DNA of 44,985 bases from Streptomyces hygroscopicus subsp. hygroscopicus (lineage in GTDB: Bacteria; Actinomycetota; Actinomycetes; Streptomycetales; Streptomycetaceae), in contig NZ_BBOX01000248.1 of the NCBI RefSeq assembly GCF_001553455.1, forward strand, positions 1-44,985. Reading direction: 5' to 3'. Below, in pieces: positions 24,356 to 32,596 of the stretch. Each line of letters opens with the position of its first letter. Positions within the stretch are counted from its first letter, which is position 1. The translations under genes were made by a program, and so were the position numbers. The notes under the pieces were generated by a model. The model saw only the letters and a list, made by a program, of their open reading frames with translations, had not been told where the DNA came from and ran no database searches.

Positions 24356-25066
24356 TCAGTGCCCCTCGCCAGCTGACCGGTACTTCAGGGCGGCCTTCCG
24401 CGCCTCCGGATGCAGTGCGTCACCCGCCGCCAGCACCCTCGGCAGCAGCTCCCGCTCCAGGGTCTCGGCGCGGAAGAGGAAGGCGACCGTCACCTCGTGG
24501 TCGGGCCGGTGCACGATCTCGACGGGGTCGCCGGAGCGGACCTCACCGGGTTCGAGCACCCGCAGGTACGCCCCCGGGACGGCGGCCTGGGTGAACCGCT
24601 TCACCCACCCCCGCTCGCCCAGCCAGCCCGCGAACGTGCGGCACGGTATGCGCGGTGAGGTCACCTCCAGCAGCAGCCCGCTCCCCACCCGCCAGCGCTC
24701 GCCGATGCGCGCGCCGCTGACGTCGATGCCGCTGGTGGTGAGGTTCTCGCCGAAGACGCCGTTGGACAGCTCGCGGCCCAGCTCCCGCTCCCAGGTGTCG
24801 AGGTCCTCCCGGGCGTAGGCGTAGACCGCCTGGTCGTCGCCGCCGTGGTGGCGGGTGTCGCAGACCGTGTCACCGGCCAGGCCGCTCGCGCCCTGGCCCT
24901 TCGGCCCCGGGGGCGCGACCCGCACCGGGCCGTCGACCGGGCGCTTGTCGATGCCGGTGCCGGCCGGACAGTCGGTGTGGTCGGTCTTCATCGCCCGGCC
25001 CAGATTCACGGTGAGCACGGTGGGCCGGGCGGCTGGATGCGCGGGGGAAGCCGGGGAATACACCAT
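24356..25066 (-). CDS. MOSC-domain protein (YiiM-like)
   Basis: 236 aa from ATG 25066 (a GTG at 25075 is also possible; neither has a clear ribosome site). YiiM-type MOSC: TVLTVNLGRA, TGIDKRPVDGPV, GLAGDTVCDTRHHGGDDQAVYAYA, NGVFGENLTTSGID and TSPRIPCRTFAGWLGERGW, with the conserved Cys that may carry sulfur bound to molybdenum cofactor or reduce N-hydroxylated compounds (family knowledge). Divergent from the LysR regulator at 25147, a possible controller. Confidence 0.92.
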   Translation of the reverse strand: MVYSPASPAHPAARPTVLTVNLGRAMKTDHTDCPAGTGIDKRPVDGPVRVAPPGPKGQGASGLAGDTVCDTRHHGGDDQAVYAYAREDLDTWERELGRELSNGVFGENLTTSGIDVSGARIGERWRVGSGLLLEVTSPRIPCRTFAGWLGERGWVKRFTQAAVPGAYLRVLEPGEVRSGDPVEIVHRPDHEVTVAFLFRAETLERELLPRVLAAGDALHPEARKAALKYRSAGEGH

Positions 25067-25146
25067 GAACGGCACGGTAGAACAGCACGGTCAAAGCGTC
25101 GACGCAATATGCCGGCCGGTGTCCAAGGGTCCCTTATGCTCAAGGC

Positions 25147-26064
25147 ATGATCGAGGCACGCCATCTCAGGGTGCTGCGCGCGGTGGCCGCCACCGGTTCC
25201 TTCTCCGCCGCCGCCCGTGAGCTGGGCTGCACCCAGCCCGCCGTCAGTCAGCAGATGAAGGCCCTGGAGGGCGCCGCGGGCACCCCTCTGCTGATCCGTA
25301 CCGGCCGGGAGACGCGGCTGACCGAGGCGGGCCGGGCGCTGCTGCGGCACGCCACCGGGATCCTCGCCGGGCTGACCGCCGCCGAGGAGGAGGTCGCGGC
25401 GATCGCCGGGCTGCGCGCGGGCCGGGTGCGGCTGGTGTCGTTCCCCAGCGGCAGTTCGACCCTGGTGCCCATGGCGCTCGCCGAGATGCGCGCGGACCAC
25501 CCCGGGACGCGGGTCTCGCTGGTGGAGGCCGAGCCGCCGGGCTCGGTGGAGATGCTGCGGGCGGGCGACTGCGAGATCGCGCTGGCCTTCCGGTATCCGC
25601 GGGTGGGTGCGGACGTGGAGGCTTCGGGGAGCGGTGCCGAGTGGGACGACCTGGTCCTGCGTCCGCTGCTCAGCGACCGGCTGGTGGGCGTGGTGCCGGA
25701 GGGGCACAGGCTGGCGGGCGCCGGGGCGGTGGGGATCGCCGAACTGGCCGGGGAGCCGTGGATCGCGGGCTGCCCGCGCTGCCGGGGGCATCTGGTGGAG
25801 GTGTGCGAGTCCGTGGGCTTCACCCCGCGGATCGACTTCGCGACGGACGACTATCCGGCGGTCATCGGCCTGGTCGGGGCCGGGCTGGGGGTGGCGGTGC
25901 TGCCCGAGCTGGCGCTGGAGTCCGTACGGGCCAAGGGCGCCACGACGCTGGAGGTGGAGCCGGCGGTGCGCCGGGAAGTGGTGGCGCTGACCCTGCCCGA
26001 CCTCGCCCGCGTCCCGGCGGTGGCGGCGACGCTGGACCGGCTGGAGCGGGCCGCCCGCAGGTGA
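25147..26064 (+). CDS. LysR-family transcriptional regulator
   Basis: 305 aa. N-terminal winged helix-turn-helix MIEARHLRVLRAVAATGSF ... CTQPAVSQQMKALEG, then a periplasmic-binding-like effector domain (VRLVSFPSGSSTLVP, GDCEIALAF, GLGVAVLPELA). A Cys-rich segment GCPRCRGHLVEVCES lies in the effector domain. ATG at 25147; a TTATGCTCAAGGCATGA stretch sits at the start. Divergent from the MOSC gene with an 80-bp gap. Confidence 0.93.
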   Translation: MIEARHLRVLRAVAATGSFSAAARELGCTQPAVSQQMKALEGAAGTPLLIRTGRETRLTEAGRALLRHATGILAGLTAAEEEVAAIAGLRAGRVRLVSFPSGSSTLVPMALAEMRADHPGTRVSLVEAEPPGSVEMLRAGDCEIALAFRYPRVGADVEASGSGAEWDDLVLRPLLSDRLVGVVPEGHRLAGAGAVGIAELAGEPWIAGCPRCRGHLVEVCESVGFTPRIDFATDDYPAVIGLVGAGLGVAVLPELALESVRAKGATTLEVEPAVRREVVALTLPDLARVPAVAATLDRLERAARR

Positions 26065-26159
26065 CCGGCGCGCGCTCGCGCGCACGGCACCACCGTGAAC
26101 TCGTGGCGGCCCTCCTCCCGGGTGACCGGCCAGGTGACCGGCGCGCGCTCGCGGGTACG

Positions 26160-26187
26160 CCCGCCGGCCGTCCGCACGCCCGGCGGG
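26160..26187. terminator. Hairpin between convergent lysR and whiD
   Basis: CCCGCCGG (26160-26167) and CCGGCGGG (26180-26187) can pair around a 12-nt loop. It lies between the LysR stop and the whiD stop, so could serve both. A 22-bp direct repeat (AGGTGACCGGCGCGCGCTCG...) occurs at about 26059 and 26131. Confidence 0.6.
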
Positions 26188-26233
26188 TGAAGGGAAAGGA
26201 ACGTTTCTTCAATTGGCCGGGGCCAGGATCCGG

Positions 26234-26548
26234 TCAGGATCCCGAGGCCCCCGTACCGGCGACCGCGCGATGGCGCGCCCGCCCCATGAGCTCCTCGCGC
26301 TCGTCCTCGGTGAGTCCGCCCCACACCCCGTACGGCTCGCGCACCGCCAGGGCGTGAGCCGCGCACTGCGCCCGTACCGGACAGCGCATGCACACCTCTT
26401 TCGCCGACATCTCGCGGGCGCTGCGAGCGGCGCCGCGCTCCCCCTCCGGGTGGAAGAAGAGCGAGCTGTCGACCCCGCGGCACGCGGCGAGGAGCTGCCA
26501 GTCCCACAGGTCGGCATTCGGACCGGGAAGACGGGAGAAATCTGCCAT
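26234..26548 (-). CDS. whiD: WhiB-family sporulation regulator WhiD
   Basis: 104 aa. WhiB-like [4Fe-4S] protein needed for late sporulation septation and spore maturation in S. coelicolor (established). Sequence begins ADFSRLPGPNADLWDWQLLAACRG; cluster cysteines C23, C53, C56 and C62 are all present, as is the GVWGG turn (74-78). ATG at 26548 with GGAGATAAGG upstream. Head to head with bldM; the 408-bp gap 26549-26956 holds both promoter regions. Confidence 0.97.
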   Translation of the reverse strand: MADFSRLPGPNADLWDWQLLAACRGVDSSLFFHPEGERGAARSAREMSAKEVCMRCPVRAQCAAHALAVREPYGVWGGLTEDEREELMGRARHRAVAGTGASGS

Positions 26549-26805
26549 TGCCTTATCTCCTCGAAGCGATCGGCTGCGGACGCTGTGTCCTGGGTCGTAC
26601 ACCTACGGGCTAAGTAGATGTAAATATGACTCATTGCGAATCTAGCCACATAGACCCGCAAATTGGAAGCAAGGTCGCCAAATGCCACCGAAGGGACTGC
26701 CTCGGGGGCTGCCCTATGGGGGAGGCGCGGGGGACGCGGCCTGCGTGACGAAGCTGCTCCGTATCCGACCCCTCACGTAGAGTGTCGAAGGCGGCCGCCA
26801 AACCC

Positions 26806-26833
26806 CGTAACTCTTTCGGGTGACCGTCGTTGA
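26806..26833 (+). promoter_or_regulatory. Sigma-BldN-type promoter of bldM
   Basis: CGTAAC (26806-26811), 16-bp spacer, CGTTGA (26828-26833). This is the form known for bldMp1, which sigma-BldN recognises in S. coelicolor. It lies 124 bp upstream of the bldM ATG. The rest of the whiD-bldM gap is less GC-rich (26600-26660) and likely contains the whiD promoter, which I could not define. Confidence 0.8.
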
Positions 26834-26956
26834 GAGTGCGGAGGCGGTTGATGGGTAAAGCTCTCGGACAGATATCCGGGGCTGTCAATCGCACAGGTGA
26901 CGATATGTACCAGCCTGGAGGCTCAAGGTGACGCGCATCAGCTGCGGAGGACGGCC

Positions 26957-27568
26957 ATGACATCCGTCCTCGTCTGCGACGACTCCCCGCTTGCGCGAGA
27001 GGCGCTGCGCCGCGCGGTGGCGACCGTGCCCGGCGTCGAGCGTGTGACGACGGCGGCCAACGGCGAGGAAGTCCTCCGCCGCTGGGGCGCCGACCGCTCG
27101 GACCTGATTCTGATGGACGTACGGATGCCCGGTCTCGGCGGGGTCGAGACCGTGCGGCGGCTGCTCTCCGCCGACCCCGGCGCCCGGATCATCATGCTCA
27201 CGGTCGCCGAGGACCTCGACGGGGTCGCGCTGGCCGTGGCCGCCGGCGCCCGCGGCTATCTGCACAAGGACGCCTCGCGCGCCGAGCTGCGCGCCACGGT
27301 GACGCAGGCGCTCGCCGACCCCACTTGGCGGCTGGCCCCGCGCCGGCTGCGCTCGGCGGAGATGGGCGCCGCGCCCACGCTCACCGCGCGGGAGATCCAG
27401 GTGCTCGAGGGCATGAGCCACGGCCGGTCCAACGCGGAGATCGGCCGTGAGCTGTTCCTCTCCGAGGACACGGTCAAGACGCACGCACGCCGGCTGTTCA
27501 AGAAGCTCGGCGCCTCCGACCGGGCCCATGCGGTGGCCCTCGGGTTCCGCTGGGGTCTGGTCCGCTGA
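26957..27568 (+). CDS. bldM: Response regulator BldM
   Basis: 203 aa. Developmental regulator that acts as a homodimer on early and with WhiI on late sporulation genes (established in Streptomyces). Receiver domain with DD at 8-9, Asp54 in LILMDVRMPG and GYLHKDASRAELR; LuxR-type helix-turn-helix LTAREIQVLEGMSHGRSNAE ... VKTHARRLFKKLGASDRAHA. No partner kinase is nearby, as expected for this orphan. ATG preceded by CGGAGG. Confidence 0.97.
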   Translation: MTSVLVCDDSPLAREALRRAVATVPGVERVTTAANGEEVLRRWGADRSDLILMDVRMPGLGGVETVRRLLSADPGARIIMLTVAEDLDGVALAVAAGARGYLHKDASRAELRATVTQALADPTWRLAPRRLRSAEMGAAPTLTAREIQVLEGMSHGRSNAEIGRELFLSEDTVKTHARRLFKKLGASDRAHAVALGFRWGLVR

Positions 27569-27858
27569 CCCGGCCGAGACCGTTCTGACGTGCTGCGCAG
27601 CGGGGGCGCGACGGTCCCCGCCCGCCGGGTGGCGGGCGGGGCGAGAGCGTGCGCGGCGGGCGTTGTGGCGGTGGCCTGTGTCAGTTCCCCGCGCTATGCC
27701 GCATCCTTGAAGGTGTGGAGTTCCTCGGGGACGAGTCGGTCGGGCGTGAGGGGAGAGCGCAGGACGTGACGAGAGCCGGCGCACCTGCTCATAACGCTTC
27801 AGCGCACAACTACGGACGCGGTGGCACGGAGCCCGCGGGCCCAAGGCACCATGGACGG

Positions 27859-28470
27859 ATGCCGCGCGACGAGGAGAGTCCAGGGGCCCCGAAGGGAGCC
27901 CCCGGGGGCACCGGGGCGATCGGCGCCCTCGTCGGGCGCGCCGTCCAGGGGGACGAACAGGCCACTCACGACCTGCTGGCCCTGGTCCATCCGCTCGCCC
28001 TGCGCTACTGCCGGACGAGGCTGTCCCGACTTCCCGGTGACGCCCGTCATTTTGTGGACGACCTGGCGCAGGAGGTCTGTCTCGCGGTGCTGTGCGCGCT
28101 GCCGCGCTACCGCGACACCGGAAAGCCCTTCGAGGCGTTCGTCGTGGCCATCGCCTCCCACAAGGTCGCCGATCTCCAGCGGGCCGCCATGCGCCACCCG
28201 GGCTCCACGGCCGTCCCCTCGGACGAGATGCCGGAGCAGCCGGACGATTCGCTGGGGCCCGAGGAGCGGGCGCTGCTCAGCAGCGACGCGGAGTGGGCCA
28301 AGAAGCTCCTGGCCAACCTCCCGGAGAACCAGCGCGAGCTGGTGCTGCTGAGGGTCGCGGTCGGGCTGACGGCGGAGGAGACCGGGCAGATGCTCGGGAT
28401 GTCCCCCGGAGCGGTGCGGGTCGCCCAGCACCGGGCCCTGAGCCGGCTGCGGGCACTCGCCGAGCAGTAG
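27859..28470 (+). CDS. SigD-like ECF RNA polymerase sigma factor
   Basis: 203 aa. Similar to mycobacterial SigD: region 2 RYCRTRLSRLPGDARHFVDDLAQEVCLAVLCALPRYRD, region 4 LPENQRELVLLRVAVGLTAEETGQMLGMSPGAVRVAQHR. ATG at 27859 (MPRDEES) fits the known N terminus; an upstream in-frame GTG at 27766 after GGGGAGAG could add 31 residues. No anti-sigma gene adjoins. The 290-bp gap after bldM shows no other gene. Confidence 0.9.
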   Translation: MPRDEESPGAPKGAPGGTGAIGALVGRAVQGDEQATHDLLALVHPLALRYCRTRLSRLPGDARHFVDDLAQEVCLAVLCALPRYRDTGKPFEAFVVAIASHKVADLQRAAMRHPGSTAVPSDEMPEQPDDSLGPEERALLSSDAEWAKKLLANLPENQRELVLLRVAVGLTAEETGQMLGMSPGAVRVAQHRALSRLRALAEQ

Positions 28471-28616
28471 GCCGGGGCGATTGGGGGCCTTGATCGGCGC
28501 CCTCGCCCTTCCCTTGTCCGCGGCCCGCCGCGCAGTTGTCCACAGGCGGAATGGGGGCACTCCGGGAGCCCGTTAGCATGGGAGTCCGCGCTGGGCAAGA
28601 CCATTGGAAGGGTGTC

Positions 28617-30119
28617 ATGACTGACAACGTCTACGGAGTGCCTGAGAAATTCGCCATGCTCGGGTTGACGTACGACGATGTGCTGCTGCTGCCGGGCGCC
28701 TCCGAGGTGCTGCCGAACGCGGTCGACACCTCGTCCAGGGTCTCCCGGAACGTCCGGGTGAACGTGCCCCTGCTGTCCGCCGCCATGGACAAGGTCACCG
28801 AGTCCCGGATGGCCATCGCCATGGCCCGGCAGGGCGGCGCGGGCGTGCTGCACCGCAATCTGTCCATCGAGGACCAGGTCAACCAGGTCGACCTGGTCAA
28901 GCGCTCCGAGTCCGGGATGGTCACCGACCCGATCACGGTCCGGCCGGACGCCACCCTGCACGAGGCGGACGCGCTGTGCGCGAAGTTCCGCATCAGCGGT
29001 GTGCCGGTCACGGACGCGGCGGGCAAGCTGCTCGGCATCGTCACCAACCGTGACATGGCCTTCGAGGTGGACCGGGGCCGTCAGGTCCGCGAGGTCATGA
29101 CCCCGATGCCGCTGGTCACCGGCAAGGTGGGGATCTCCGGTGACGACGCGATGCAGCTGCTGCGCCGCCACAAGATCGAGAAGCTGCCGCTGGTCGATGA
29201 CGCCGGGGTGCTCAAGGGCCTGATCACGGTCAAGGACTTCGTGAAGGCCGAGCAGTATCCGAACGCGGCGAAGGACGCGGGCGGCCGGCTGGTCGTCGGC
29301 GCGGCCGTCGGCGTCGGTGACGAGGCGTACGAGCGGGCGCAGGCGCTGGTCGAGGCCGGGGCCGACTTCCTGGTGGTGGACAGCGCGCACGGCCACAGCC
29401 GGGGCATCCTCGACATGATCGCCAAGGTCAAGTCCAATATCGCGGTCGATGTGGTGGGCGGCAATGTCGCCACCCGGGACGGCGCCCAGGCGCTGATCGA
29501 CGCGGGTGTGGACGGCGTGAAGGTCGGCGTCGGTCCGGGCTCCATCTGCACCACCCGTGTGGTCGCGGGCATCGGCGTACCGCAGGTCACGGCGATCTAC
29601 GAGGCCGCGCAGGCATGCCACGCGGCCGGGGTGCCGCTGATCGGCGACGGCGGGCTGCAGTACTCGGGCGACATCGCCAAGGCGATCGCGGCCGGTGCGG
29701 ACACGGTGATGCTGGGCAGTCTGCTGGCCGGCTGCGAGGAGTCGCCGGGCGAGATGGTCTTCATCAACGGCAAGCAGTTCAAGTCCTACCGGGGCATGGG
29801 CTCGCTGGGCGCGATGCAGACGCGGGGCCAGGCCCGTTCGTACTCCAAGGACCGCTACTTCCAGGACAACGTGCTCTCCGAGGACAAGCTGGTCCCCGAG
29901 GGCATCGAGGGCCAGGTGCCCTACCGCGGCCCGCTGGCCTCGGTCGCACACCAGCTGGTGGGCGGCCTGCGGGCGTCGATGGGCTACGTCGGCTCGGCCA
30001 ACGTGGCGGAGCTGAAGGAGAAGGGCCGCTTCGTCCGGATCACCGCGGCGGGCCTCAAGGAGAGCCACCCGCACGACATCCAGATGACCACCGAGGCGCC
30101 GAACTACTCCGGCCGCTGA
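28617..30119 (+). CDS. guaB: IMP dehydrogenase
   Basis: 500 aa. Converts IMP to XMP, the committed step to GMP, with NAD. Evidence: LTYDDVLLLPGASEVLP, a CBS pair within ~115-230 (MVTDPITVRPDATLHEA, VREVMTPMPLVTG), VVDSAHGHS, catalytic Cys311 in GPGSICTTR, and the flap region SYRGMGSLGAM with DRYFQ. ATG at 28617 after TGGAAGG. guaB3 follows 93 bp later. Confidence 0.97.
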   Translation: MTDNVYGVPEKFAMLGLTYDDVLLLPGASEVLPNAVDTSSRVSRNVRVNVPLLSAAMDKVTESRMAIAMARQGGAGVLHRNLSIEDQVNQVDLVKRSESGMVTDPITVRPDATLHEADALCAKFRISGVPVTDAAGKLLGIVTNRDMAFEVDRGRQVREVMTPMPLVTGKVGISGDDAMQLLRRHKIEKLPLVDDAGVLKGLITVKDFVKAEQYPNAAKDAGGRLVVGAAVGVGDEAYERAQALVEAGADFLVVDSAHGHSRGILDMIAKVKSNIAVDVVGGNVATRDGAQALIDAGVDGVKVGVGPGSICTTRVVAGIGVPQVTAIYEAAQACHAAGVPLIGDGGLQYSGDIAKAIAAGADTVMLGSLLAGCEESPGEMVFINGKQFKSYRGMGSLGAMQTRGQARSYSKDRYFQDNVLSEDKLVPEGIEGQVPYRGPLASVAHQLVGGLRASMGYVGSANVAELKEKGRFVRITAAGLKESHPHDIQMTTEAPNYSGR

Positions 30120-30212
30120 CCCACGCCGGGTCACCCGGGCGGCCCTGCGCGGGCGCGGGCAGGGATACAGGGATACTGGGACGGCTGTTCGTGAACAGGG
30201 AAAGGCACCCAC

Positions 30213-31340
30213 GTGACTGAGATCGAGATCGGGCGCGGCAAGCGCGGCCGCAGGGCGTACGCGTTCGACGACATCGCCGTCGTGCCGAGTCGTCGTACCC
30301 GGGACCCGAAGGAGGTCTCGATCGCCTGGCAGATCGATGCCTACCGCTTCGAGCTGCCGTTCCTGGCCGCCCCGATGGACTCGGTGGTCTCGCCGCGGAC
30401 CGCGATCCGCATCGGTGAGCTCGGCGGCCTCGGGGTGCTCAACCTCGAGGGGCTGTGGACCCGTTACGAGGACCCGGAGCCGCTGCTGGCGGAGATCGCC
30501 GAGCTGGACGAGCGCACCGCGACCACCCGGATGCAGGAGATCTACGCCGAGCCGATCAAGGAGGAGCTGATCGGCCAGCGCCTGAAGGAGGTGCGGGACG
30601 CCGGCGTGGTGACCGCCGCCGCCCTGTCCCCGCAGCGCACGGCGCAGTTCTCCAAGGCCGTGGTGGACGCGGGGGTCGACATCTTCGTGATCCGCGGGAC
30701 CACGGTCTCCGCCGAGCACGTCTCCAGCGCCGCCGAGCCGCTCAACCTCAAGCAGTTCATCTACGAGCTGGACGTTCCGGTGATCGTGGGCGGCTGCGCC
30801 ACCTACACCGCCGCGCTGCACCTGATGCGCACCGGCGCGGCCGGTGTGCTGGTGGGCTTCGGCGGCGGTGCCGCGCACACCACCCGCAATGTGCTGGGCA
30901 TCCAGGTGCCGATGGCGACGGCGGTCGCCGATGTCGCCGCCGCCCGGCGGGACTACCTGGACGAGTCCGGCGGCCGCTATGTGCATGTGATCGCCGATGG
31001 CGGCGTCGGCTGGAGCGGCGATCTGCCGAAGGCCGTCGCCTGCGGCGCGGACGCGGTGATGATGGGCTCCCCGCTGGCGCGGGCCACGGACGCGCCGGGC
31101 CGCGGTCACCACTGGGGCATGGAGGCGGTGCACGACGAGGTGCCGCGCGGCAAGCGGATGAACCTGGGCACGGTGGGCACCACCGAGGAGATCCTCCTCG
31201 GCCCCTCGCACACCCCCGACGGTTCGATGAACTTCTTCGGTGCGCTGCGCCGCGCCATGGCCACGACCGGCTACTCGGAGCTGAAGGAGTTCCAGCGGGT
31301 GGAGGTCACGGTCGCCCCGTCGGCCCGCGACAAGAGCTGA
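30213..31340 (+). CDS. guaB3: GuaB3 family IMP dehydrogenase-related protein
   Basis: 375 aa, GTG at 30213 after GGGAAAGG. Shares the TIM-barrel start with guaB (AYAFDDIAVVPSRRTRDP, FLAAPMDSVVSP, GGLGVLNLEG) but lacks the CBS domains, and the loop where guaB has its catalytic Cys reads GFGGGAAHTTR. So it cannot form the covalent XMP intermediate in the standard way. Actinobacteria keep this second copy (guaB1 in mycobacteria); its role is unclear, though GMP reductase activity has been reported for the mycobacterial form. Confidence 0.93.
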   Translation: MTEIEIGRGKRGRRAYAFDDIAVVPSRRTRDPKEVSIAWQIDAYRFELPFLAAPMDSVVSPRTAIRIGELGGLGVLNLEGLWTRYEDPEPLLAEIAELDERTATTRMQEIYAEPIKEELIGQRLKEVRDAGVVTAAALSPQRTAQFSKAVVDAGVDIFVIRGTTVSAEHVSSAAEPLNLKQFIYELDVPVIVGGCATYTAALHLMRTGAAGVLVGFGGGAAHTTRNVLGIQVPMATAVADVAAARRDYLDESGGRYVHVIADGGVGWSGDLPKAVACGADAVMMGSPLARATDAPGRGHHWGMEAVHDEVPRGKRMNLGTVGTTEEILLGPSHTPDGSMNFFGALRRAMATTGYSELKEFQRVEVTVAPSARDKS

Positions 31341-31353
31341 GCGTTCAGTACAA

Positions 31354-31392
31354 GGGGAAGGCCCCGACCGCATCGCGGTCGGGGCCTTCCCC
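31354..31392. terminator. Strong hairpin terminator after guaB3
   Basis: Perfect 18-bp stem (GGGGAAGGCCCCGACCGC / GCGGTCGGGGCCTTCCCC) with an ATC loop, 14 bp after guaB3. The right half of the stem is repeated downstream (GTCGGGGCCTTCCCC near 31393-31407), giving a second possible pairing. The convergent membrane gene ends at 31434. Confidence 0.93.
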
Positions 31393-31433
31393 GTCGGGGC
31401 CTTCCCCTGGTGTCGCCGTGCGTGCCGTCCGGG

Positions 31434-32090
31434 TCAGCGGTTGCCGATCCGGTAGGCGGTGCTGACCGCGGCGACCGGCGCGAGCGCCATGAAGACGTAG
31501 GTCAGCGCGTCGGAGTCTTCCTTCCACGACTTCCACAGGTCGCTGAAGTGGTCGAAGAAGATCTCGTTCGAGGAGAGCACCTGGCTGCTGGCGCCGCCAC
31601 CGATCTTGTCGGCGTAGTTGCTCATCACATCGTGGAGGATCATGGCGTAGCCGTAGAGCTCACCGAGGAATACCGCGGCCAGGGCCAGAACCGCGCCGAC
31701 CACCCACAGCCCCGGGTTACGGCCGCCGAGCTTGGCGACCACCAGACCGATGAGCGCACCGACGACCACACCGGCGTAGGCGAACTGCGTGACCTCCGGC
31801 GGGGTCTTGTCCGTGTCCGCCATCGCGCTCAGCAGGAACGCGTAGAGGAACGCGCCGACGACCGTGGCCACGATGGCGGCGCCGACTGCCAGCAGCGGGT
31901 TGCCCGGACGCCCGACCTGCGGAGCGGGCGGCGGGAAGCCGCCGCCGAACTGCGGCTGGGGCGGCTGCGGCTGGCCCTGCGGATAGCCGTAGCCGGGCTG
32001 CGGGGAGCCGTACCCTCCGGCCTGCTGGGGCTGGGCGGGTTGCTGCGGATAACCGCCAGGCTGCTGTGGCTGCTGCCAGTTCTGGCTCAT
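31434..32090 (-). CDS. Membrane protein with Pro/Gln/Gly-rich N terminus
   Basis: 218 aa. Residues 1-62 are a cytoplasmic-type PQG-rich tail (QQPQQPGGYPQQPAQPQQ). Four hydrophobic segments follow: NPLLAVGAAIVATVVGAFLY, FAYAGVVVGALIGLVVAKLG, GLWVVGAVLALAAVFLGELY and ALTYVFMALAPVAAVSTAYR, with an extended loop (SNYADKIGGGASSQVLSSNE) between the last two. No named family recognised. Convergent with guaB3. Confidence 0.75.
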   Translation of the reverse strand: MSQNWQQPQQPGGYPQQPAQPQQAGGYGSPQPGYGYPQGQPQPPQPQFGGGFPPPAPQVGRPGNPLLAVGAAIVATVVGAFLYAFLLSAMADTDKTPPEVTQFAYAGVVVGALIGLVVAKLGGRNPGLWVVGAVLALAAVFLGELYGYAMILHDVMSNYADKIGGGASSQVLSSNEIFFDHFSDLWKSWKEDSDALTYVFMALAPVAAVSTAYRIGNR

Positions 32091-32296
32091 GGAATTCCCC
32101 CGGGGATGAAGGTGTGGAAACCGCGTTCCGGGGACAGCCGTGCTGATGAGCGGCTGCGGCTGGGAACGCGGAGGTATGTTTCGAGCCATAAAAGTAACAG
32201 GCGGGCATGACAATCAGACAAGTCGTGTCTGACGTCCGTGACATGGCTGGGACCGGACGGAGACACGCTGCCCCGGGCATATAGGGACATCGGTGT

Positions 32297-32498
32297 CTAT
32301 TCGGCGATCCGCTTCGCCGCCGGATGGCTTTCCGCTCCCGCCACGGTGTGGAAGGTGAGGTCGTCGCGTCCCGGGATGTGGTCGCGCCCGTAGTCCGTCA
32401 CCTGGCTGAAATGCCTGGTGCAGGGCCGCCGCGGTGCCCGCCGTGAGGCCACGGGCGGGGTGAGGGGCCTGAGTCGCGGAGGGGGTGGACGCGATCAT
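32297..32498 (-). pseudogene. Possible frameshifted remnant of a small gene
   Basis: On the reverse strand, MIASTPSATQAPHPARG...LTAGTAAALHQAF (from 32498) and HFSQVTDYGRDHIPGRDDL...HPAAKRIAE then a stop at 32297-32299 lie in adjoining frames and read as one coding sequence if one base is shifted near 32410. Codon third positions in the second part are GC-rich like real genes here. I do not recognise the protein. This is the only coding trace in the 506-bp gap 32091-32596. Confidence 0.35.
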
Positions 32499-32596
32499 GG
32501 TCGCGCGGTGGCAAAGGCGGCAGTGGTGGGCCCGCACGGTGGTGCGAATGGTATCAGTGTCCGGACTGAATCCGGCATAAGCAATAATGTCAACTT

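Noticed and set aside
28107..31373. Very long open frame antisense to guaB and guaB3
   Set aside because: It is a by-product of GC-rich codon use in the sense genes; no ribosome site, no family motifs, and strong known genes lie on the other strand.
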